NCBI RefSeq assembly: GCF_024809975.1
Contig: NZ_JANUDY010000001.1
Span: 496,001-560,000 of the forward strand
DNA from: Comamonas sp. BIGb0152
GTDB lineage: Bacteria; Pseudomonadota; Gammaproteobacteria; Burkholderiales; Burkholderiaceae_C
Length of the DNA stretch: 64,000 nucleotides
Direction of reading: 5' to 3'
In this document: positions 59,119 through 64,000 of the stretch, one piece after another
How the letters are laid out: every line of letters starts with the position of its first letter
Numbering within the stretch: the stretch's first letter is position 1
The notes under the pieces: model-generated
Told to the model about the DNA's origin: nothing
Database searches by the model: none
Seen by the model: only the letters and a program-made list of their open reading frames with translations
Position numbers and translations under genes: made by a program

Positions 59119-59519
59119 GCGGAACTCCCTTCTTCAGCTTCACGGTCTTGCACTTTGCGCAGCGCTTTTTCTTCCAGGCCGCTGAGGCCCTCGCGGCGCA
59201 CCAGCTCGTTCACCACATCGGCGGGGCTCAAGCCGTAGTGGGCCAGAGCCACCATCGTATGAAACCACAGATCGGCCACTTCGTACACCAGTTTGGAGGC
59301 CGGCGCGCCATGGTCCACATCCTTGGCAGCCATCACCACCTCAGTCGCCTCTTCCCCCACCTTCTTCAAAAAGGCATCCGGGCCCTTGTGCAGCAAACGG
59401 GCCACATAGCTGGCCTGCGGATCGCCGCCATTGGCAGGTTTGCGCGACTCCAGCACCTCGGCCAGACGCATCAGTGCATCGGTAGAGGACATGCCAGCGG
59501 AAGAAAGGGTATCGGTCAT
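59115..59519 (-). CDS. hisE: HisE, phosphoribosyl-ATP pyrophosphatase
   Basis: 134 residues. Family blocks are [32 protein letters not shown] and [12 protein letters not shown], then [20 protein letters not shown]. It removes pyrophosphate from phosphoribosyl-ATP, the second step of histidine synthesis. It is separate from HisI here, not fused as in E. coli. It follows hisI by 60 bp. Confidence 0.96.
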   Translation of the reverse strand: MTDTLSSAGMSSTDALMRLAEVLESRKPANGGDPQASYVARLLHKGPDAFLKKVGEEATEVVMAAKDVDHGAPASKLVYEVADLWFHTMVALAHYGLSPADVVNELVRREGLSGLEEKALRKVQDREAEEGSSA

Positions 59520-59579
59520 AAGGGAAATATAGCGAAGCAGCCGCCAGGGGCTGCAAAGGAAGGCTGCCTTGGACAGGGA

Positions 59580-59969
59580 CTATTTGTAGATCGATTCCGG
59601 GTCTTTCAAGACCGGGTCGACCGCTTGCCACTGGCCATCACGCAACACACTGTAAAAACAGCTGTGGCGACCGGTGTGGCAGGCGATACCCGGTTCATGC
59701 CCGGTCTGGGTCACGCTCAGCAGCACCACATCGTTGTCACAGTCGATGCGGATCTCATGCACCGTCTGCACATGGCCGGACTCTTCGCCCTTGAACCAGA
59801 GCTTGCCACGCGAGCGGCTGAAGTACACCGCCCGGCCCAGCTCGGCCGTATGGGCCAGCGCCTCGCGGTTCATCCAGGCAAACATCAGCACATCTTTGGT
59901 GTGCTGCTCCTGCGCAATCACGGGCACCAGGCCCTGCGCGTCCCATTTCACTTGATCGAGCCAGTTCAT
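59580..59969 (-). CDS. hisI: HisI, phosphoribosyl-AMP cyclohydrolase
   Basis: 129 residues from ATG 59969 ([20 protein letters not shown]). Family blocks are [43 protein letters not shown] and [10 protein letters not shown] with zinc ligands. It opens the purine ring in histidine synthesis. hisF is expected immediately upstream; instead a strong terminator and the giant repeat-protein gene lie there. Confidence 0.96.
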   Translation of the reverse strand: MNWLDQVKWDAQGLVPVIAQEQHTKDVLMFAWMNREALAHTAELGRAVYFSRSRGKLWFKGEESGHVQTVHEIRIDCDNDVVLLSVTQTGHEPGIACHTGRHSCFYSVLRDGQWQAVDPVLKDPESIYK

Positions 59970-60027
59970 GCGGGGAATTGTCTCGCATTCAATGCAGTTG
60001 TGCGCACTGGAGGGAGAAAACATCGGC

Positions 60028-60083
60028 AAAAGAAACCGGCCCGGTGCAGGGCATGCTGTGCATGCGATGCAACCGGGCCGGTT
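60028..60083 (-). terminator. Strong intrinsic terminator after the DUF11 gene
   Basis: Perfect 12-bp arms AACCGGCCCGGT and ACCGGGCCGGTT, with further pairing (GCATGC/GCATGC) in the loop. On the minus strand it is followed by TCTTTT. It lies 30 bp after the DUF11 stop and 58 bp before the hisI ATG, where no good promoter is seen. Confidence 0.85.
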
Positions 60084-60112
60084 GGCTACCAGGCCTCACC
60101 CAGGCCTTCAGT

Positions 60113-63100
60113 TCAGTCCTGCGGACGGCGCCCCTGGCGCTGCGGCAAGGCCTTGGCGGCCAGCAGCAGCATCAGCAGTGCCATCAAGCCCATGGCCCAT
60201 GCGGCATTCACAGGCACCGACTTCACAGCGGTTGGCGGCGTATTGATAAAGGTGGCCGACGCGGAGGCCTCGTTATTGGCCGTCACCGGGTCGTAGACAT
60301 CGCTGCTGGTACGGGTAGTGATGGTGACGGCGGCAGACGCGGTCGGCGTGAACTTGGTAGTGCACGAAATCGAAGCACCCGCAGCCAGCGCATCCACCGA
60401 CTGAGCAGGGGTGCATACCGTAACGGCATCCGCTGGGGCGCCACTGACTTCGCAGCGCGCCCGGGTCGCTGTCGCGGGGCCCGCGTTGCGGCAGATCGAC
60501 GTCACCACGGTCTCCACACCCACCTTCAGATCGATGGTCGCAGGCATGCTCACTTGCATATCTGCCGCTTGCGTTGGCGTGCTTACCGAGCAGGCTGCAC
60601 TGCAGCTGCCTGGTGCACTGCTGCCCACGGTGTTGACCACATTGGGATTGGCCACCGTCTCGTCCACGCGCACCGTGTACTCAAAGCTCACCGTGCCCGG
60701 CGCCTGTGGGCTGCCGCCCGGCACCGTCGCTGGTCGGCTGCAGCTGCTGCCTGCTGCTACGCAGCCCGCAGTCCAGCCTTCATCCGTGCCGACATAGCGG
60801 GTCCCCACAGGCACCGTCTCCGTCAGCACCGTCGAGCCGGGTGTACCACCCGTGTTGCTGACTTGCACCTGGTAGGTCAGCTTGTCCCCGGGCTTGATCA
60901 CATAACCAGCCGGCACGGGCGCGTCATTGACCTTGACCAGCACATTCGTCACCGTCACTGCCGAAGGCGTATTGCCGTTGACTGCCTTGCTGTCACTGTT
61001 GTTGGCAGTATTGCTGTCGTAGCTTTGCGTTGCTGCGCTCAGGCTTGCACTGATCGTGCCCTCGGCAGCGGTGAAGCTGGCCGTGCAGCTCAGGCTCTCG
61101 CCCACGGCCAAAGTCCTGGCAGCATCGCAGGTCGCAGTGACGGTGGATGCACCGTTGTTCACGGTCATCTCGCAGCTGGCATTGACCGCATCGACTGGTC
61201 CATTGTTGGTACACGCACCGCTGATGGTCACGCTTTGCCCCACCACCACGGCGCCTGCCGGGATGGTCGTGATCTGCGCTTGCATATCCGCCACTGCGTT
61301 GGCCGTCTCTACCGAGCAAGCACCTGCCGCGCAAGCGGCTGGCACATCGCTGCTAACGGTGTTGCTGATCTTGCCATCCGTCGTAGCTGGGGCAATCACT
61401 TCCACGCTGAACTGCACGGTCTGCTCGCCGGCCACACCTTCAGCGCTTTGCGCTGGCACCACCACGCTTTGCGTGCAGGTGCTCGCTGCCGCATCGCAAG
61501 CCTGCGGCGCTGCGCTCCAGCCTTGGCTAGGGTCGGCTGCACTGCCCACAAAGCGGGTGCCTTCTGGCACCGTCTCGGTAAGCACCATGGTGCTGGCCGT
61601 ACCGCCTGCGTTGCTAACCACCAGGTTGTAGGTCAAGGTGTCGCCAATCTTGGCGGCATAGTTCGCAGGCACCGCTGCGCCGTTGACTTGCGCCAGGCTC
61701 TTCACAATGCGCAGGTCCGCAGGCGTGTTGACCTTGACGGTCATCGTTGCACTGTTGTTGCCTGCTGCGGCGTCGTACAAGGTGTTGCTGGTAGCCACGC
61801 TCACCGCGTAGTCACCGGCTGCACTTGGTGTGAGCTTGGTGGTACAGGTGATGCTGTCGCCCGATGCCAAGGTGGCTGCAGGTGTCGTTGGCGTGCAGGT
61901 CGTCACTGCGCCGACAGGAGCCGTTACCACGCACGATGCATTGATCGCGCTTTGCGGGCCATTGTTCTTGCAGACGCTGGTGTAGATGAGTTCCACACCC
62001 GTGGTGCTGCTCGTGCCTGGCGTTACCGCCACGGTCGCTTGCATGTCTGCGCGCTGCGTATTGGTGCTCACCACACAAGTCGTGCAAGTACCCACCGAGC
62101 TGGTAACCGTGTCCACGATAGTCGGTGTGCTGCCTGGGCTGGCAACGGTGACGGTGTAGGTCACCGTGCTGGTCAGGCCGGCACCCACTGCTACCGGTTG
62201 CGTGCACTGCGTGCCCGCTGCCGTACAGCCACTCCAGCCTTCACCGGTGCCCGTGTAGCTCGTACCTGCTGGCACCGTCTGGCCCACATCGGTGCTGCCA
62301 ACCGTGCCGCCGTTATTCACGACCGTCACGCTGTAGGTCAGCACATCACCCGGTTTAGCCAGGTAATCGGCTGGCACTGCGGCGCCATTCACTGCAGTCA
62401 GCACATTGGTGGTCACCAAGCTTGCAGCGGTGTTACCCACTGTGGACTTGCTGTCGGTGTTATTGGCAGTGTCGCTCTCGTAGCTTTGCGTGGCTGCGTT
62501 GATGCTTGCGCTGATCGCGCCCTCAGCAGCTGTGAAGGTTGCCGTGCAGCTCAGGCTCTCACCCACTGCCAAGGTGGCGTTGGCGCTGCAGATTCCTGCA
62601 ATGCTGGTGCCGCCGTTGTCCACGGTCATCGTGCAGCTCGCGTATACAGCGTCCACTGGGCCATTGTTGGTGCACAGGCCGGTGATGGTTACGCTTTGAC
62701 CCACCACCACGGCGCCTGCCGGGATGGTCGTGATCTGCGCTTGCATGTCAGCTACTGCATTAGCAGTTTCTACCGAGCAAGTACCTGCCGCACAAGCAGC
62801 TGGCACGTCGCTGGTAACAGTATTCGCAATCTTGCCGCTGGCCGTAGCTGGTGCCATGACCTCTACGCTGAACTGCACCGTTTTCTCACCAGCCACACCT
62901 TCAGCGCTTTGCGCTGGAACGGTCACGCTTTGCGTGCAGGTGCTCGCTGCTGCTTCGCAAGCCTGTGGTGCCGGGCTCCAGCCTTGGGTCACGTCAGGGG
63001 CGATACCGCCCACAAACTTGGTGCCCTCTGGCACGGTCTCGGTCAGGACGGTGGTGCCTGCGGTGCCACCTGCATTGGTGACCACCAGGTTGTAGGTCAG

Positions 63101-64000
63101 GGTGTCGCCAATCTTGGCGGCGTAGTTGGCTGGCACAGCTGCGCCATTGACTTGCGCCAAGCTCTTGACAATGCGCAGGTCAGCAGGCGTGTTGACCTTG
63201 ACACTGGTGTTTGCCGTGTTGTTGCCAGCTGCGGCGTCGTACAAGGTATTGCTGGTAGCCACGCTCACCGCGTAGTCACCAGCTGCACTTGGTGTGAGCT
63301 TGGTGGTACAGGTGATGCTGTCGCCCGATGCCAGGGTTGCCGCTGGCGTCGTTGGCGTGCAGGTCGTCACAGCGCCTGCCGGCGCAGTCACCGCGCAGGA
63401 TGCGTTGATCGCGCTTTGCGGGCCATTGTTCTTGCAGATGCTCGTGTAGGTCAGTTCCACGCCCGTGGTGCTGGTGTTGCCGGGCGCCACAGTCACGGTT
63501 GCTTGCATGTCCGCGCGTTGTGTATCGGTGCTCACCACACAAGTCGTACAAGTGCCCACCGTGCTGGTTACCGTGTCCACGATAGTCGGTGTGCTGCCTG
63601 GGCTGGCAACGGTGACGGTGTAGGTCACCGTGCTCGTCTGGCCTGCGCCGACGGTGACTGGCTGCGCGCACTGCGTGCCCGCTGCTGCACAGCCTGCGCC
63701 CCAGCCTTGGCCAGTGCCCGTATAAGTGGTTCCTGCTGGCACGGTCTGGCCCACGTCAGTGCTACCGGTGGTACCGCCGTTGTTGGTGACGCTGACGGCG
63801 TAGGTGAGCACGTCACCTGGCTTGGCCAGGTAACCAGCTGGCACGGGGCCACCGTTCACTGCGGTCAAGACATTGGTGGTAGCCAGACTTGCTGGGGTGT
63901 TACCGACCGTGGACTTGCTGTCACTGTTGTTGGCAGTGTTGGACTCGTAGCTTTGCGTTGCTGCAGTAATGCTTGCGCTGATCGAACCTTCAGCTGCGGC
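60113..64000 (-). CDS. Giant DUF11-type repeat surface protein (N-terminus beyond window)
   Basis: 1295 residues are visible and the frame stays open to the window edge. It is a chain of Ig-like domains of two alternating types: DUF11-like (for example KPGDVLTYSVTVVNNGGTVG, GDTLTYNLVVTNAGGTAG) and an NNGP type (CKNNGPQSAINASC). The domains form about 489-residue super-repeats of four domains. Every one of the ten complete domains has exactly four cysteines, suggesting two disulfides each. The C-terminus VPVNAAWAMGLMALLMLLLA then KALPQRQGRR resembles a sorting signal (proline, span, basic tail). It is probably a cell-surface or envelope fibre (inference). The role is unknown; adhesion is possible. 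Confidence 0.88.
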   Translation of the reverse strand, partial: AAAEGSISASITAATQSYESNTANNSDSKSTVGNTPASLATTNVLTAVNGGPVPAGYLAKPGDVLTYAVSVTNNGGTTGSTDVGQTVPAGTTYTGTGQGWGAGCAAAGTQCAQPVTVGAGQTSTVTYTVTVASPGSTPTIVDTVTSTVGTCTTCVVSTDTQRADMQATVTVAPGNTSTTGVELTYTSICKNNGPQSAINASCAVTAPAGAVTTCTPTTPAATLASGDSITCTTKLTPSAAGDYAVSVATSNTLYDAAAGNNTANTSVKVNTPADLRIVKSLAQVNGAAVPANYAAKIGDTLTYNLVVTNAGGTAGTTVLTETVPEGTKFVGGIAPDVTQGWSPAPQACEAAASTCTQSVTVPAQSAEGVAGEKTVQFSVEVMAPATASGKIANTVTSDVPAACAAGTCSVETANAVADMQAQITTIPAGAVVVGQSVTITGLCTNNGPVDAVYASCTMTVDNGGTSIAGICSANATLAVGESLSCTATFTAAEGAISASINAATQSYESDTANNTDSKSTVGNTAASLVTTNVLTAVNGAAVPADYLAKPGDVLTYSVTVVNNGGTVGSTDVGQTVPAGTSYTGTGEGWSGCTAAGTQCTQPVAVGAGLTSTVTYTVTVASPGSTPTIVDTVTSSVGTCTTCVVSTNTQRADMQATVAVTPGTSSTTGVELIYTSVCKNNGPQSAINASCVVTAPVGAVTTCTPTTPAATLASGDSITCTTKLTPSAAGDYAVSVATSNTLYDAAAGNNSATMTVKVNTPADLRIVKSLAQVNGAAVPANYAAKIGDTLTYNLVVSNAGGTASTMVLTETVPEGTRFVGSAADPSQGWSAAPQACDAAASTCTQSVVVPAQSAEGVAGEQTVQFSVEVIAPATTDGKISNTVSSDVPAACAAGACSVETANAVADMQAQITTIPAGAVVVGQSVTISGACTNNGPVDAVNASCEMTVNNGASTVTATCDAARTLAVGESLSCTASFTAAEGTISASLSAATQSYDSNTANNSDSKAVNGNTPSAVTVTNVLVKVNDAPVPAGYVIKPGDKLTYQVQVSNTGGTPGSTVLTETVPVGTRYVGTDEGWTAGCVAAGSSCSRPATVPGGSPQAPGTVSFEYTVRVDETVANPNVVNTVGSSAPGSCSAACSVSTPTQAADMQVSMPATIDLKVGVETVVTSICRNAGPATATRARCEVSGAPADAVTVCTPAQSVDALAAGASISCTTKFTPTASAAVTITTRTSSDVYDPVTANNEASASATFINTPPTAVKSVPVNAAWAMGLMALLMLLLAAKALPQRQGRRPQD
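60236..60952 (-). repeat. DUF11 super-repeat, partial third unit (domains E and F)
   Basis: Two domains only, more diverged than the upstream units: E from about 60952 (LVKVNDAPVPAGYVIKPGDK) and F from about 60571 (AADMQVSMPATIDLKVGVE). They replace the third and fourth domains by the C-terminal anchor. Confidence 0.75.
60953..62413 (-). repeat. DUF11 super-repeat, second full unit
   Basis: Four domains starting near 62413, 62056, 61715 and 61292. It is offset 1461 bp (487 codons) from the third unit. DNA around 61744-62120 is nearly identical to 63215-63590 in the first unit. Confidence 0.8.
62414..63880 (-). repeat. DUF11 super-repeat, first full visible unit
   Basis: Four domains starting near 63880, 63517, 63184 and 62751, offset exactly 1467 bp (489 codons) from the second unit. 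The bases 63881-64000 match the end of another fourth domain, so at least one more domain lies beyond the window. Confidence 0.8.

Noticed and set aside
60113-64000. Tandem repeats as a CRISPR array
   Set aside because: The period is about 1.47 kb, the frame is open and the repeats encode protein domains; there are no 25-40 bp repeats with unique spacers.

Overview
The window is a gene-dense, GC-rich stretch of a betaproteobacterial chromosome, most likely a Comamonas or close Comamonadaceae relative. This is inferred from housekeeping gene content and order (ubiB-ubiJ-Tim44-ubiE, rplU-rpmA-obgE-proB, pilBCD-coaE-zapD-yacG, petABC-sspAB, hisIE-tatABC), a Bug-type solute-binding protein and a 1303-residue DUF3683 oxidoreductase. 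No insertion sequence, prophage, CRISPR array or rRNA operon was seen. About 60 protein genes and one tRNA are supported.

Layout. 1-4.6 kb (minus): ubiquinone genes ubiB (cut by the window edge), ubiJ and ubiE with a Tim44-like protein and a DUF971 protein. 4.7-9.1 kb (minus): a HIT protein translationally coupled to a giant FAD/Fe-S oxidoreductase. 9.7-14.8 kb (plus): a complete glycerol-3-phosphate ABC importer, ugpB-A-E-C-Q, with a strong intrinsic terminator between ugpB and ugpA, another before ugpQ, and a Pho-box-like site upstream. 14.9-17.8 kb (minus): a Bug periplasmic binding protein and two unassigned membrane proteins. 17.9-23.8 kb (plus): hemA, prfA, an exported dikinase-like protein, prmC, grxD. 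24.1-28.9 kb: a CNNM/CorC transporter, a possibly Tat-exported lytic transglycosylase, proS and rppH. 28.9-32.1 kb (minus): proB, obgE, rpmA, rplU. 32.3-38.9 kb (plus): ispB, then pilB-pilC-pilD-coaE-zapD-yacG. 39-44.6 kb (minus): a NUDIX hydrolase, a DUF815 ATPase, argJ, secA, with a DciA-like gene divergent from secA. 45.2-49.5 kb (minus): tRNA-Thr(TGT), sspB, sspA and the cytochrome bc1 genes. 49.6-55.1 kb: mscL, pdxA, a NIF3 protein, an MFS transporter and a DegS-like protease. 55.3-60 kb (minus): tatC-tatB-tatA, hinT, a patatin lipase, DUF4870, hisE, hisI. 60.1-64 kb (minus, open at the edge): a giant DUF11-type repeat protein.

Most of the window is core metabolism: ubiquinone and prenyl-chain synthesis, bc1 complex, haem entry, translation, protein export, type IV pilus assembly and cell division. 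The accessory and most unusual parts are two. The first is the gene lodged between prfA and prmC: a secreted-looking protein with a phosphohistidine-swivel-like segment followed by an ATP-grasp domain, the order seen in glucan/water dikinases rather than in PEP synthase. The second is the repeat protein next to hisI: ten complete visible domains, each with exactly four cysteines, arranged in roughly 489-residue super-repeats that are nearly identical at the DNA level, ending in a C-terminal sorting-like signal and a strong terminator. A near-consensus FNR/Anr site set about 60 bp before a probable leaderless hemA start is the most specific regulatory prediction.
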